Part shown: in pieces, positions 1-7,918 of the stretch
Layout of the letters: each line of letters opens with the position of its first letter
Numbering within the stretch: the stretch's first letter is position 1
Assembly (NCBI RefSeq): GCF_030812775.1
Contig: NZ_JAUSTI010000019.1
Location: forward strand, 1-64,000
DNA: 64,000 bases
Origin: Paenibacillus tundrae
GTDB taxonomy: Bacteria > Bacillota > Bacilli > Paenibacillales > Paenibacillaceae
Reading direction: 5' to 3'
Position numbers and translations under genes: made by a program
The notes under the pieces: model-generated
Told to the model about the DNA's origin: nothing
Databases searched by the model: none
The model's input: the letters and a program-made list of their open reading frames with translations, nothing else

Positions 1-729
1 GATGCCTTCGGGAATATGTTGTCTGCAAGAGAGCAACGGGGAAATCCGTTCCGATATGCGGGAGAAATGCAGGACGCGCTGACAGGACATTACTACCTGC
101 GTGCGAGATTCTATAATCCGCAGATTGCTAGATTCACACAGGAAGACACGTACCGTGGAGACGGTCTAAACCTGTATGCGTATGTTGCCAACAACCCGAT
201 CCGATATGTAGACCCGAGTGGGTATGCAAAATCGGGAAGCGGTGGAACCCCAGCTTCTTGTGTGAATAAGGGACTTGTTTTCGATAGTGATTATGAAATT
301 AGAGGCTACAGGCAAAGAGATTTGAGTAAATATCCTTCAGAGTATATTGTTGATCCTAGACTAATGCTAGAAATGGACTTCAAAGGGAAAAGTTCATCAG
401 GCACTAACGCTGCAGGATGGGAGCGCAGTTCAAAAAAATTCTTTAATCAATTATTAAAGAATAACCCCGAATACTGGAGTGAGAGCAATACTCGAACCAT
501 AAAAAAAGGAAGGGTGCCGACTGTAGATGAACATTTTCTGCAATACTTCCCTCAATATGAAAAATATTTAAATGATCCAATGAGGCATCATCATATTGGT
601 GAAGGTGGGCAGGCAGTTGCGGTACCTCTCACGTTACATCCTGGCTATGGTGGGATTCATAATATTGAAAAAGAGTGGGGGATTACAGGAGTTGACGATA
701 ATATTGCTGATAGATTAAGTAAATTTTAA
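1..729 (+). CDS. Rhs-family polymorphic toxin, C-terminal part with HNH-like nuclease tip (5' end outside window)
   Basis: The reading frame is open from base 1, so this is the tail of a larger Rhs/YD-repeat protein. The first 75 residues are the RHS-associated core: YYLRARFYNP, RFTQED and the closing YVDPSGY (base ~222), the usual boundary between conserved shell and variable toxin. The variable tip has an HHHIGEGGQ stretch followed by LHPGYGGIHN, which resembles HNH/EndoVII-fold nuclease tips (LHH/GH-E-like). The exact family is not certain. Family knowledge: Rhs shells encapsulate and deliver a C-terminal toxin to competitors. The next gene, 17 bp downstream, is a SUKH-type immunity candidate, so the toxin role is supported by context. 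The core is nearly identical at DNA level to an orphan copy at 3.5 kb. Confidence 0.85.
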   Translation, partial: DAFGNMLSAREQRGNPFRYAGEMQDALTGHYYLRARFYNPQIARFTQEDTYRGDGLNLYAYVANNPIRYVDPSGYAKSGSGGTPASCVNKGLVFDSDYEIRGYRQRDLSKYPSEYIVDPRLMLEMDFKGKSSSGTNAAGWERSSKKFFNQLLKNNPEYWSESNTRTIKKGRVPTVDEHFLQYFPQYEKYLNDPMRHHHIGEGGQAVAVPLTLHPGYGGIHNIEKEWGITGVDDNIADRLSKF

Positions 730-746
730 TAAATGGAGGGAAATAC

Positions 747-1292
747 ATGAACCCTAATTTGTTCAGGAGTCTTTGGAATGCTGAAGAAAATGGATCATTA
801 ATTAATTTTGATCAACAGGTAATAAATATTTTGAAAATTGATGAGCATAACAAGGAATTTTTCAGAATTGCAGGTCTGCCAGAGACTCCAGCGCCTTATC
901 TGGAGTTTATTTCCTCTGAAGGACTATTACTTAATTTGTCGAAAAAATTTAGTCTTTCTGAACAGTATAAAGATTACTGGTATTTAGGTACAACGGCTGC
1001 AGGTGAAATAGTAACCTTGAAAGAAAGAACAGGACATATCGTAGCAATTGATGTTCAGAATAATAATAAAGAAACGTACATCAACTCTTCAATAATACAT
1101 TTTGCAGAATTTTTATATGAATTTTCGGAGATGATTCTCAAAGCAATTGAAATTAATGGAGATGATGCTTTTATTGATAACAATATTCCTGAAGAATTGC
1201 TGATGGATACTATTAAAAATTTGAAGACTATAGATGAGGCCGCAATGGAAGGTGCAACATTTTGGTGTAATGAGTTTGAAGAGTTCGCTTAA
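747..1292 (+). CDS. SUKH-4-like immunity protein
   Basis: A 181-residue cytosolic protein immediately downstream of the Rhs toxin tip, with a good ribosome binding site (GGAGGG, 735-740). The middle and end fit the SUKH-4 pattern: a YWYLGTT block, a T-G-x-V/I-x-x-I turn (RTGHIVAID), then the INSSIIHFAEFLYEF helix that corresponds to the N-S-S-L-x-x-F motif. SUKH proteins bind and neutralise nuclease toxins of Rhs and LXG systems. The position suggests it protects against the HNH-like tip encoded just upstream. No enzymatic motif is visible. Confidence 0.7.
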   Translation: MNPNLFRSLWNAEENGSLINFDQQVINILKIDEHNKEFFRIAGLPETPAPYLEFISSEGLLLNLSKKFSLSEQYKDYWYLGTTAAGEIVTLKERTGHIVAIDVQNNNKETYINSSIIHFAEFLYEFSEMILKAIEINGDDAFIDNNIPEELLMDTIKNLKTIDEAAMEGATFWCNEFEEFA

Positions 1293-1336
1293 AACTATTA
1301 AATGATATTGCGTTGTTAAAATGAGGGAACAATCAA

Positions 1337-1831
1337 ATGAATAAAGATATAAATCTCGAAATTGATGGGCTTGGCATTATTCTATATTCCCCCTTTTCAG
1401 TAGCACATATTAAAGAAGAAGAGGACTACTTAACAAAAAACTATATGTCAGCTGAACAAGTTGCAGATCATGTCAATCGAGGAACAATTGTAGGATTTTC
1501 GACAGGGTCACCAGGTAATTATATGTTAAGACTTAGAGACGGTTATCCCGATGAAAAAACTCTAGATGAGTCTGACTACGTTCTAAGATTAGCCATAGAA
1601 ATACGAGATCATAAACTATGTATTAGAGACTTGTATGATTTAATGGAGTGGACTACCGAATTACCAGGTGAGCAAGTGATCGACCTCGATAATGGTTGCT
1701 ACAATATCACTGTTTTCAGTAATTTGCCGCTTTCAAATATACGAGGAGATCAGCAGGGAATTTATCTTTACTTTAATCGATTAACTGAAATGCCCAGAAT
1801 ATCGTATTCTGGAGTGCCTACGTTAGAGTAG
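1337..1831 (+). CDS. Uncharacterised protein, probable immunity or Rhs accessory
   Basis: A 164-residue protein starting at ATG 1337 behind GAGGGA (1323-1328), 44 bp after the SUKH-4 gene and before a transcription terminator at 1946. I do not recognise the family with certainty. Visible features are a mixed alpha/beta composition with a central CIRDLYDLMEW segment and a C-terminal MPRISYSGVPTLE end, and no signal peptide or membrane segment. Its place at the end of the same transcription unit as the toxin and SUKH-4 gene suggests a second immunity protein or toxin partner. That is inference from position only. Confidence 0.55.
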   Translation: MNKDINLEIDGLGIILYSPFSVAHIKEEEDYLTKNYMSAEQVADHVNRGTIVGFSTGSPGNYMLRLRDGYPDEKTLDESDYVLRLAIEIRDHKLCIRDLYDLMEWTTELPGEQVIDLDNGCYNITVFSNLPLSNIRGDQQGIYLYFNRLTEMPRISYSGVPTLE

Positions 1832-1945
1832 TGAACAAGATTAAGAAATCCTTCAAACGTAAAAGTAGAATCAAAGCACTTTTTATTGTAATAAATTGTT
1901 CTGCATTTATTATAAAATACAGAACAAACATATTTTTATGTCTAC

Positions 1946-1978
1946 GGTCTATTCCTACTAGGATAGACCTGTTTTTTT
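1946..1978 (+). terminator. Rho-independent terminator after the first toxin-immunity unit
   Basis: GGTCTAT(T)CC pairs with GGATAGACC across a TACTA loop (one bulged T), followed by a run of seven T at 1972-1978. It closes the toxin, SUKH-4 and accessory gene unit. Confidence 0.85.
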
Positions 1979-2096
1979 ATAGTCTTGGTAAAAAGATTCA
2001 TTTTATAAAGAACATAATTGAGAAGAAATTGGGTATTTAGGGAATTCTATATATGCTGAACTACTGCAAAATTTTAATAAATAGGGGCTGAAAAAG

Positions 2097-2225
2097 ATGA
2101 TTATCAAATCAATGGAAAACTACTTTGAAAGGTATGTAACTACATGGAAGGAATTTAATGGAACTTTACCTCGAACCTCTTGGATAGGTGAAAAAGGACA
2201 ACGATTAAAAAAGGAGATAATTTGA
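2097..2225 (+). pseudogene. Truncated Syd/SUKH-2-like gene remnant (N-terminal 42 residues)
   Basis: An ATG at 2097 opens a 42-codon frame ending in TGA at 2223-2225. Its start (IKSMENYFERYVTTW, then LPRTSW) matches the beginnings of the two full Syd-like genes that follow (QAMENYFDKLLSFW, then LPKISF). The rest of the domain is missing, so this looks like the 5' stump of a third tandem paralogue. The next gene begins two bases after its stop. Confidence 0.6.
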
Positions 2226-2226
2226 T

Positions 2227-2745
2227 ATGAAACAAAAATTGGAGGACTATTTCAAAAGAAAATATGCTAGGTGGCGAGAGTATAAAAATTCTTTTCCTAT
2301 GATTAGTTGGGATGAGGATGTGCCTTCGTTTATGTATGTAGGAGAAATTAACAATGAAAATTATGTTCAATGGAAGGCGATTCCAAAAGATGAGATATAC
2401 GAGTTTAGTGAAGTTAAGAATGAGTATAATATCGAGCTGCATCCCGATATCAAAGAGTATTTTAATTCATATTGGTTTCTTGAATTAACAGGAAGATATG
2501 AAGATTACAGTGTCATATTGGAACCCGTTGTACCAGGAATAGGTTTAAGAGATTTTTATCGTAATTTAAAAGAGTATCATCACAGTCATGGAAATCAATT
2601 GAAACATATTCCTATCGGGTTTGAAGCGGATGGGCTAATTATTTTAGTTGATAACGAAACAGGCAAAGTATTCATTGAGGATCATGAAAGTGAGACATAC
2701 GAAAAAATAGCTGAAAACTTGGTAAAATTAATTGAAAAAATGTAG
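2227..2745 (+). CDS. Syd/SUKH-2-like immunity protein (paralogue 1)
   Basis: A 172-residue cytosolic protein preceded by AAAAAGGAG at 2208-2216. It shows the Syd-type order: N-terminal helix DYFKRKYARW, PSFMYVGE, the VQWK strand, LHPDIKEYFNSYWF, and a late GLIILVDNETGKVFIEDHE turn before the C-terminal helix. Syd/SUKH-2 proteins belong to the SUKH superfamily and are common immunity proteins in polymorphic toxin loci. It is roughly 40-50 percent similar by eye to the next gene. No cognate toxin is adjacent, so it is probably an orphan immunity gene retained for protection against siblings. Confidence 0.7.
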   Translation: MKQKLEDYFKRKYARWREYKNSFPMISWDEDVPSFMYVGEINNENYVQWKAIPKDEIYEFSEVKNEYNIELHPDIKEYFNSYWFLELTGRYEDYSVILEPVVPGIGLRDFYRNLKEYHHSHGNQLKHIPIGFEADGLIILVDNETGKVFIEDHESETYEKIAENLVKLIEKM

Positions 2746-2783
2746 ACGGATTTTCTTGAAAAAATTTAGAGGTAGGTAAAAAA

Positions 2784-3323
2784 ATGGAAGTTACTCAAGC
2801 AATGGAAAACTATTTTGATAAGTTATTGTCTTTTTGGGAGGATCAGTTCTCAAGTCTTCCTAAGATATCTTTTGAAGAAGATATTGAAAGTTGGATGTAT
2901 GTTGGAGTACCTGACGAAGAAGAAAGTGTCCAATGGAGGCCAAGACTTAAAACAACTAAAGAGGATTTTACTTTAATAGAAAGAGAATTAGGAATGAAGT
3001 TGCACTCTTCAATTAAAGAATATTTTAACTCATTTTGGTTTCTAAACCTACAAGGATTTTACGGATCTAATCGAATCACATTAGAAGAAGTGATTCCAAA
3101 CAAGGATATCCTTGCTTTTTTCACCAATCAGATGAATTTTGAAGTAAGTGCAGAGAGAAAGTTCGATTATACCCTTATAGGGTACATCTCTCCAGATGAT
3201 CAAGGCTTGCTACTGGATAATAGAACTGGAGAAATAGTTAGAGAAGATTACGAGACTAATGAGCTTTTACGAGTTGCTTCTTCTTTATCAGAATTAATTG
3301 ATAGTCTTAGAATAACCAAATAA
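2784..3323 (+). CDS. Syd/SUKH-2-like immunity protein (paralogue 2)
   Basis: A 179-residue protein with the same layout as its upstream neighbour: AMENYFDKL, ESWMYVGVP, VQWRPR, LHSSIKEYFNSFWFL, and GLLLDNRTGEIVREDYE near the end. It is followed within 5 bp by a long perfect hairpin. A decayed copy of this gene's 3' end and hairpin occurs again at 4.85 kb, which shows that the gene plus terminator has been duplicated as a unit. Family role: SUKH-superfamily immunity. The cognate toxin is not identified. Confidence 0.7.
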   Translation: MEVTQAMENYFDKLLSFWEDQFSSLPKISFEEDIESWMYVGVPDEEESVQWRPRLKTTKEDFTLIERELGMKLHSSIKEYFNSFWFLNLQGFYGSNRITLEEVIPNKDILAFFTNQMNFEVSAERKFDYTLIGYISPDDQGLLLDNRTGEIVREDYETNELLRVASSLSELIDSLRITK

Positions 3324-3327
3324 AAAT

Positions 3328-3381
3328 AATAATGAGAGCTTAGGGAATTGAATTACACCTACATCCTAAGCTCTCATTATT
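3328..3381 (+). terminator. 17-bp perfect hairpin, terminator of Syd-like genes
   Basis: The arm at 3328-3344 is the exact reverse complement of 3365-3381 (17 bp, core GAGAGCTTAGG). The loop is about 20 nt and the following T-tract is weak, so it may act in both directions. A related hairpin lies at 4887-4945. Confidence 0.7.
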
Positions 3382-3506
3382 GCTTTAAAATGAATAGGAA
3401 AGTAGATTCAACGCTACGAACAGGACAAAAAAGATAGAACTCGAATACATAAACATACGATATCTCGGGAATATGCTGTCTGCACACGAGAATAGCGTGT
3501 CAACAA

Positions 3507-4097
3507 GTGCCGTTATGCGGGAGAAATGCAAGATGCTTGACAGGACATTACTATCTGCGTGCGAGGTTCTATAATCCGCAGATTGCTAGATTCACACAGG
3601 AAGACACGTACCGTGGAGACGGTCTGAACCTGTATGCGTATGTTGCCAACAACCCGATCCGATATGTAGACCCGAGTGGGTATATGTGTGAGGTTAAGGG
3701 TGATGTTTACGATCCCAACAAACGTTTAATTCCAGGAACCCCTGGTCAAATAACGAAAAGCGATTCTTCGGCTCTTGGAAAAAATCTTTTGGAATCTATG
3801 GGGTTACCTAGATCTTTGCAATGGACCGGATATCAAGCGCAACATATAATTCCTGGAGAAATGTATAACCACCCTGTAATTATAAAGATTGGGATGGATA
3901 TAAATCATGCCAATAACGGAATTTTTCTTCCTACTCCAGGTAAGTCCCCAAGCACATTGTCTAGACATCAAGGATATCACAGTGTATATAATAGAGCTGT
4001 AAAAAAAGAATTAAATAAAATGGATATTAAAGAAAGTATAGAAGTGCTAGAGAGGCAAATATATGATTTACAAAAAAACACTGCAAACGGGTGTTGA
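3507..4097 (+). CDS. Orphan Rhs-core/AHH nuclease toxin cassette (no shell)
   Basis: A 196-residue frame made of the last part of the RHS core (YYLRARFYNP to YVDPSGY, ending near base 3683) fused to a different toxin tip. The tip carries the AHH signature of HNH/EndoVII nucleases: AQHIIPGEMY, a NHANNGIFLP segment and RHQGYHSVYN. Upstream sequence from about 3466 is a decayed continuation of the Rhs core with small deletions that break the frame, so there is no full shell gene. Such displaced cassettes are known to replace the tip of the main Rhs gene by recombination through the shared core. Whether it is translated on its own is doubtful; the immunity candidate downstream is intact. Confidence 0.75.
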   Translation: MPLCGRNARCLTGHYYLRARFYNPQIARFTQEDTYRGDGLNLYAYVANNPIRYVDPSGYMCEVKGDVYDPNKRLIPGTPGQITKSDSSALGKNLLESMGLPRSLQWTGYQAQHIIPGEMYNHPVIIKIGMDINHANNGIFLPTPGKSPSTLSRHQGYHSVYNRAVKKELNKMDIKESIEVLERQIYDLQKNTANGC

Positions 4098-4245
4098 GAA
4101 AGGAATACCTTTGTATAAATCTAAAATACAGACACAGAGAGCATTAAAGAAATTTTATCTATAAGGTAAAGATAAAGATCTTCCTGTTTGGCTTAGAGGT
4201 GGAGGAGCAACGGAAGACTTATGGGAAAGGTGGATAAACAAATGA
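4062..4245 (+). pseudogene. Decayed toxin-like coding remnant
   Basis: The frame starting at ATG 4062 reads 32 sensible codons, meets an in-frame TAA at 4162-4164, then continues with GKDKDLPVWLRGGG and EDLWERWINK to a TGA at 4243-4245. The second half reads like real protein and ends with an ATGA overlap onto the next gene's start. This suggests a toxin C-terminus once translationally coupled to the downstream immunity gene and now broken. I cannot name the family. Confidence 0.4.
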
Positions 4246-4757
4246 AGTACGGACAAAATACTAGTTTGGTACTAGAAGTTATAAAGTTTATTTCAAATAA
4301 TAAACTTTTCGAATCGAATAGCCATTTTCCTAAAGACGTCACGATTGTTGATGACTATGAGAGGGCAAAACAACTAGCCTTTTCTCAAGATTTAAAACTT
4401 GTTGATGTAACATGGCAGGATGTGAAGTCTAATGAGAGCGCTGCTCTATTTAGCTCTATTTATAAAGAAGAAAACTTAAAAGAGACGGATAACGAACTTT
4501 CTGAAATTTTCGAATCCAGTGATAATTATAATGAAGATTTTATTCCATTCGATTATTGGGATATTTCAGAGGAAATAGAATCTGATCTATATAAAATTGC
4601 ACTTAATCGTTTTATAAATGGTAATAAGACGAATTTTTATGAGGAAATGTTTGAATGTTATCAATCTGGAGGGTGGCCTTGTGGCTGGGAGGGTATCTAT
4701 CCCAATGGTAAGTTTATTGTATATGTGCCATCTTCAGATCACTATAGTAAAGAATAA
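4242..4757 (+). CDS. Putative immunity protein with GWPCGW tail
   Basis: The start chosen is ATG 4242 (171 residues) rather than the in-frame ATG 21 bases upstream: AAAGGTGG at 4226-4233 is well placed and 4242 forms an ATGA overlap with the end of the preceding remnant. The protein is acidic and mostly helical with no membrane segment. Its C-terminus, YQSGGWPCGWEGIYPNGK, recurs in modified form at the end of the protein at 6.26 kb (GHCPCGWNGRWPQG), so the two share a tail motif. Position behind a nuclease cassette points to immunity. Family not otherwise recognised. Confidence 0.55.
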   Translation: MKYGQNTSLVLEVIKFISNNKLFESNSHFPKDVTIVDDYERAKQLAFSQDLKLVDVTWQDVKSNESAALFSSIYKEENLKETDNELSEIFESSDNYNEDFIPFDYWDISEEIESDLYKIALNRFINGNKTNFYEEMFECYQSGGWPCGWEGIYPNGKFIVYVPSSDHYSKE

Positions 4758-4849
4758 AAGCATTAGTCACCATTTTATTTAGAATTAATTAGTTGAAATT
4801 GAGCTTTTTGAAGTTTATGAGATAACCGATTGCTGCTGGTTTCCTCATC

Positions 4850-4889
4850 TTTCTCAGGGTTATTTGATAGTCTTCAAATAACTAAATAA
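4850..4889 (+). pseudogene. Relic of a Syd-like gene 3' end
   Basis: Bases 4860-4889 read LFDSLQITK-stop, almost the same as the LIDSLRITK-stop end of the gene at 2784-3323, and similar DNA extends some 30 bases further upstream out of frame. The associated hairpin follows directly. It is a leftover of another duplicated immunity gene. Confidence 0.6.
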
Positions 4890-4945
4890 AAAAGTAAGAG
4901 AGCTTAGGTAGTTGGTTTAATAACCCATAAGCTCTTGCTTTTTTG
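4887..4945 (+). terminator. Hairpin terminator related to that at 3.33 kb
   Basis: AAAAAAGTAAGAGAGCTTA pairs imperfectly with TAAGCTCTTGCTTTTTT; the latter also provides the T-run. The stem core AGAGCTTA is shared with the hairpin at 3328-3381. Confidence 0.65.
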
Positions 4946-5030
4946 TAAAAAAAGAATGGGCAAGGCAACTCTAAAAGACTAATGAAACAATAGCTAAGAA
5001 GTTTGGATTGAACAAAGGTGATGATGACAA

Positions 5031-5411
5031 ATGTATTCAAGAAAGTTTATCAGAGAACAATTAATTGATGCAATGCACGGTTTAGAAGAAGCGACAAAGT
5101 ATTTCGAGAATAAACTTAATGATCTTGAACTACTTAAATTATTAATTAAAATTGCAAAGGATGATTATTCTACAGATGCTTCTGCCGCAGCATCCTATTG
5201 GATATCACATTTCGAAGAGGGACTTCTTAAGGAAGTAGAAGGGAAGTTGCTAATTCTTCAGAAATATAAGCTTGATTCCATTTCGGGTTTCGCAATCATA
5301 GCATTGTCAAGAATAAATTCTGCAAAGGGAAGGGAATACCTTTTAAGACATAGAATTAACCCCATGGTTAAATGGTGGGATTCGAAGGCGCTAGAAAATT
5401 ATATGAAGTAA
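5031..5411 (+). CDS. Small helical protein, putative immunity
   Basis: A 126-residue protein, nearly all predicted alpha-helix, with a good AGGTGATG site at 5016-5023. The repeated helix pairs (ASAAASYWISHFEEGLL and SGFAIIALSRINSAKGREYL) look like HEAT-type repeats, a fold common among immunity proteins. No catalytic motif, signal or membrane segment. It stands alone between two terminator-like structures, in an array of orphan immunity genes. Function is inferred from context. Confidence 0.5.
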   Translation: MYSRKFIREQLIDAMHGLEEATKYFENKLNDLELLKLLIKIAKDDYSTDASAAASYWISHFEEGLLKEVEGKLLILQKYKLDSISGFAIIALSRINSAKGREYLLRHRINPMVKWWDSKALENYMK

Positions 5412-5474
5412 TAATGTTAAGAGAAATTTATGACTTCTAACAACATCAAAATTAGATTACTTCCAAGAATATTT

Positions 5475-5508
5475 GCTCTGATTGGTATGTTCCAATGAGG
5501 GCTTTTTT
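5475..5508 (+). terminator. Rho-independent terminator
   Basis: GCTCTGATTGG pairs with CCAATGAGGGC (one mismatch, one wobble), followed by TTTTTT at 5503-5508. It lies about 60 bp after the helical protein gene. Confidence 0.65.
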
Positions 5509-5655
5509 CTAGTTAACTATGAATTGAAAATGGTAGCTAATCCTTTGAAGTGTTATCAAAGTTGCAAGGATTTGTTAACAATTTTAGGTGAATTTCCGAA
5601 TATTAAAGTTACTAGAGTTTAAATCATAGATTATTAAAATGTGGAGGAATCTAGA

Positions 5656-6099
5656 ATGAGTTCTTTAGAAGGTAATGATATCAGAATTTTCTTGTCAAAC
5701 TTAGAAGCGCAATCGGTTCCAATAAAACCTTGCATTGAAGATGAAATCTCAATATTGAAGAATCTAAGTCCAACCAAAGAACTTCCCTTAACTTATTTGG
5801 AATTTATGTACAAAGCGGGTAATGGAGCCGAATTTCTGGCAGGAACAGATTATTCTATGAAATATATATTAGAGCTTAAGGAATGGGCAGTTGAACTTTT
5901 GGGAGAAAATAATTATTCTGAGAAACTAACAGATAATCAGTTTGTATTTATGATGCATCAGGGATATATGTTCTGGTACTTTAATTTGGACGAGGGTGAT
6001 GATCCGCCAGTGTTTCTATATGATGAAAGTCTAGATCTAAGTGAATTCAAGAAAGTGAATGATAAGTTCTCGAAATTTTTAATTTCAATGTATGACTGA
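5656..6099 (+). CDS. SMI1/KNR4-like (SUKH-1) immunity protein
   Basis: The start is ATG 5656; the in-frame GTG at 5641 is part of the ribosome binding site itself (GTGGAGGA). The 147-residue protein has the SMI1/KNR4 order: an N-terminal helix-turn with LPLTYLEFMYKAGNG, then FVFMMHQGYMFWYFNLDEGDD and a PPVFLYDE strand before a final FSKFLISM helix. SUKH-1 proteins are immunity factors of bacterial polymorphic toxins. No toxin gene lies beside it, so it is an orphan. Confidence 0.75.
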   Translation: MSSLEGNDIRIFLSNLEAQSVPIKPCIEDEISILKNLSPTKELPLTYLEFMYKAGNGAEFLAGTDYSMKYILELKEWAVELLGENNYSEKLTDNQFVFMMHQGYMFWYFNLDEGDDPPVFLYDESLDLSEFKKVNDKFSKFLISMYD

Positions 6100-6215
6100 T
6101 ACTATATGAAAATTATGGTTCTAATAAAGATTCAATCTCTTATGATGTAGGGTTGTATTTGTTTGAATCTTTATCAAAAAAAGGAAAGTACAGAATACAT
6201 CTAGATAATACTTGA
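6096..6215 (+). pseudogene. C-terminal coding fragment of a lost gene
   Basis: A stop-free frame without start codon runs from 6096 to the TGA at 6213-6215. It reads YENYGSNKDSISYDVG, then LYLFESLSKKGKYRIHLDN, which is protein-like in composition. It lies between two immunity genes and is probably the tail of a deleted one. Family not recognised. Confidence 0.35.
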
Positions 6216-6263
6216 TTTTTACAGTGCTTATATTTAATGATTTGCAAAGGTGGGTTTTATTTA

Positions 6264-6767
6264 ATGAAAGAGATTATTGTTAGTCAAGAGTTGTTGAATG
6301 AATTTGAGGATATCCATTGGTTTGAAAATTGCGGAAAAATCGAAGCCATGGAGTTACTTTGTTCAATACAACAAGTAGAGGGTTGGGAGACAGCAGAAGA
6401 ATTGGATGATAAGGAAGAATGGGAGGCGATAATCTCCAATAGTAGAGATCGTCTTGCGGAATTTATTCTGAGGAAATTAGGATATAGTGTTAGAGATTTT
6501 AATGCAGTTGTTGTTGCGGTAAGAGAGTCACAGCAGTATAAAACGGCTATTGCTACACTTAACAATGTTATTGAAGAGAAGAATATAAAAGATGAATTTG
6601 CAGGAACAATAGCCTGGTTATTGCTTAATGCTGGTGTTGAGCGTGCGTTTGGCGAGTTTAAAGGGTGTCCAAGTTTCTTTGGGCAAATGTTATTGGTTCT
6701 TAGATCAGGGCACTGTCCATGCGGATGGAACGGAAGATGGCCACAAGGTACGTTGTACATTTACTAA
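6264..6767 (+). CDS. Putative immunity protein with CPCGW tail
   Basis: The start is ATG 6264, behind AAAGGTGGG (6245-6253); upstream in-frame ATG 6238 has no site. The 167-residue protein is acidic and helical in its first two thirds (EEWEAIISNSRDRLAEFILRKL, without the first part shown) and ends in GHCPCGWNGRWPQGTLYIY, resembling the end of the protein at 4242-4757. The shared tail suggests a common module for two otherwise different immunity proteins. Function inferred from the locus. Confidence 0.55.
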   Translation: MKEIIVSQELLNEFEDIHWFENCGKIEAMELLCSIQQVEGWETAEELDDKEEWEAIISNSRDRLAEFILRKLGYSVRDFNAVVVAVRESQQYKTAIATLNNVIEEKNIKDEFAGTIAWLLLNAGVERAFGEFKGCPSFFGQMLLVLRSGHCPCGWNGRWPQGTLYIY

Positions 6768-6846
6768 CTATTTCAATCATAAAAACTTATTTCGGTTTAA
6801 TAATTATAATACATGATGATTATCCCAATAGATCGTGAGGTTCTGC

Positions 6847-7355
6847 ATGAACAAATATATGTTATCTGTTACCAAAAAGGTAGACTACTACTTTAGCCAA
6901 CATGAAATTGCAAATATCATTTATCTACAGGATGAAGAGGATCATGAACGATTAGACCAGGTTGTTTTCTTTGAAAAAAGTGATGGCGATGTCATAGGTA
7001 TATACATCAGGGGAATGAATCCGTTAATTTCGGCGAAGCGAATAAATGATGTGGATGATTTTAATTTGTACGCTACATACGAAGGACTACTGGAATACAA
7101 AGAAAAGCTGACCTTCAAAATCGAATACATAGGTTTGGTTTTCGGTTCTCAATACAACGAATTACTGGGAAATATTTATCGAATGATGAAGCGTCTGAAT
7201 CCATATTTATGTTATTTTTGCAGGATGAGATCCTTGTAGAACAGGGATGTAGTAAAGTTTACGCAACCAGGGTGCTTGATGCACAGTTTTCGGCAAATGG
7301 GTATGTTACATATATTAAAGAGAGTGAAAAAGACTGGACTCCATCTTGCATGTAG
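6847..7355 (+). pseudogene. Frameshifted immunity-like gene
   Basis: ATG 6847 follows GTGAGG (6835-6840). The first frame is sensible through QYNELLGNIYR near 7179 and then degenerates to a short unnatural end at 7239. The neighbouring frame continues plausibly from about 7178 (NDEASESIFMLFLQDEILVEQ, then YATRVLDAQFSANGYVTYIK) to TAG 7353-7355. A single-base indel around 7175-7185 explains both. If repaired the product is about 169 residues. Family not recognised; probably a decayed orphan immunity gene, or a sequencing error. Confidence 0.6.
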
Positions 7356-7423
7356 ATTCGAATTGCATCAGGGGAATGTTTTGTCACATTGATAAAAATT
7401 GAATGGATAAGGAGGATAACGCT

Positions 7424-7891
7424 ATGAACAACCTTATTATGAAACATTGGTCTGCCGAACAACGCGAGTTGCCGGGGCTGAATTGTATTGCTTTCTCCAA
7501 TGGGAACATCATCATGTTAAATGTTGAGACCTATTACGATCCGAACAACAATGAGTGCAGAATATACTGCTCTCCCCTCTGTGATACCACGATTGAGAGT
7601 GTGGAGAAATATAACGCTGACTGCTGGACTATGGTTGATCCGTGGACGAGTATTGTTTATCAAGGTGGGAAGATCTATGGCGGGGATGGGCAGATGGGAA
7701 ATGAAGGCTTCATTGCTTGCACAGATGCAGACCACAATATGGTGTGGGGAATTTTTCTTGATGCAACCAATCCTATTAAACAGTTAAGTATTCAAGATAC
7801 AACATTAACAGCCATTAACGAACACGAAGATATGAGAATTGAAATTAGTTTGCATAATCTTGTGGATATTCAAATGTCATATCTTAGATAA
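7424..7891 (+). CDS. Uncharacterised protein, putative immunity
   Basis: The start is ATG 7424 because GGAGGA (7411-7416) lies seven bases before it; the in-frame ATG 7403 is upstream of that site. The 155-residue product is beta-rich: FSNGNIIMLNVETYY, a TSIVYQGGKIYGGDG loop and MRIEISLHNLVDIQ. No signal, membrane segment or catalytic motif. Not recognised; assigned to the immunity array on position, length and composition. Confidence 0.5.
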   Translation: MNNLIMKHWSAEQRELPGLNCIAFSNGNIIMLNVETYYDPNNNECRIYCSPLCDTTIESVEKYNADCWTMVDPWTSIVYQGGKIYGGDGQMGNEGFIACTDADHNMVWGIFLDATNPIKQLSIQDTTLTAINEHEDMRIEISLHNLVDIQMSYLR

Positions 7892-7918
7892 GTACTAACT
7901 TAGATTAGGAGATTGGGT

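Noticed and set aside
1831..2040. 69-codon plus-strand frame after the accessory gene
   Set aside because: It runs through the Rho-independent terminator at 1946-1978, has no ribosome binding site and begins by overlapping the previous stop.
6126..6172. AAAGATTCAA/TTGAATCTTT inverted repeat as a terminator
   Set aside because: It lies in a protein-like frame fragment, the loop is ~27 nt and no proper T-run follows.
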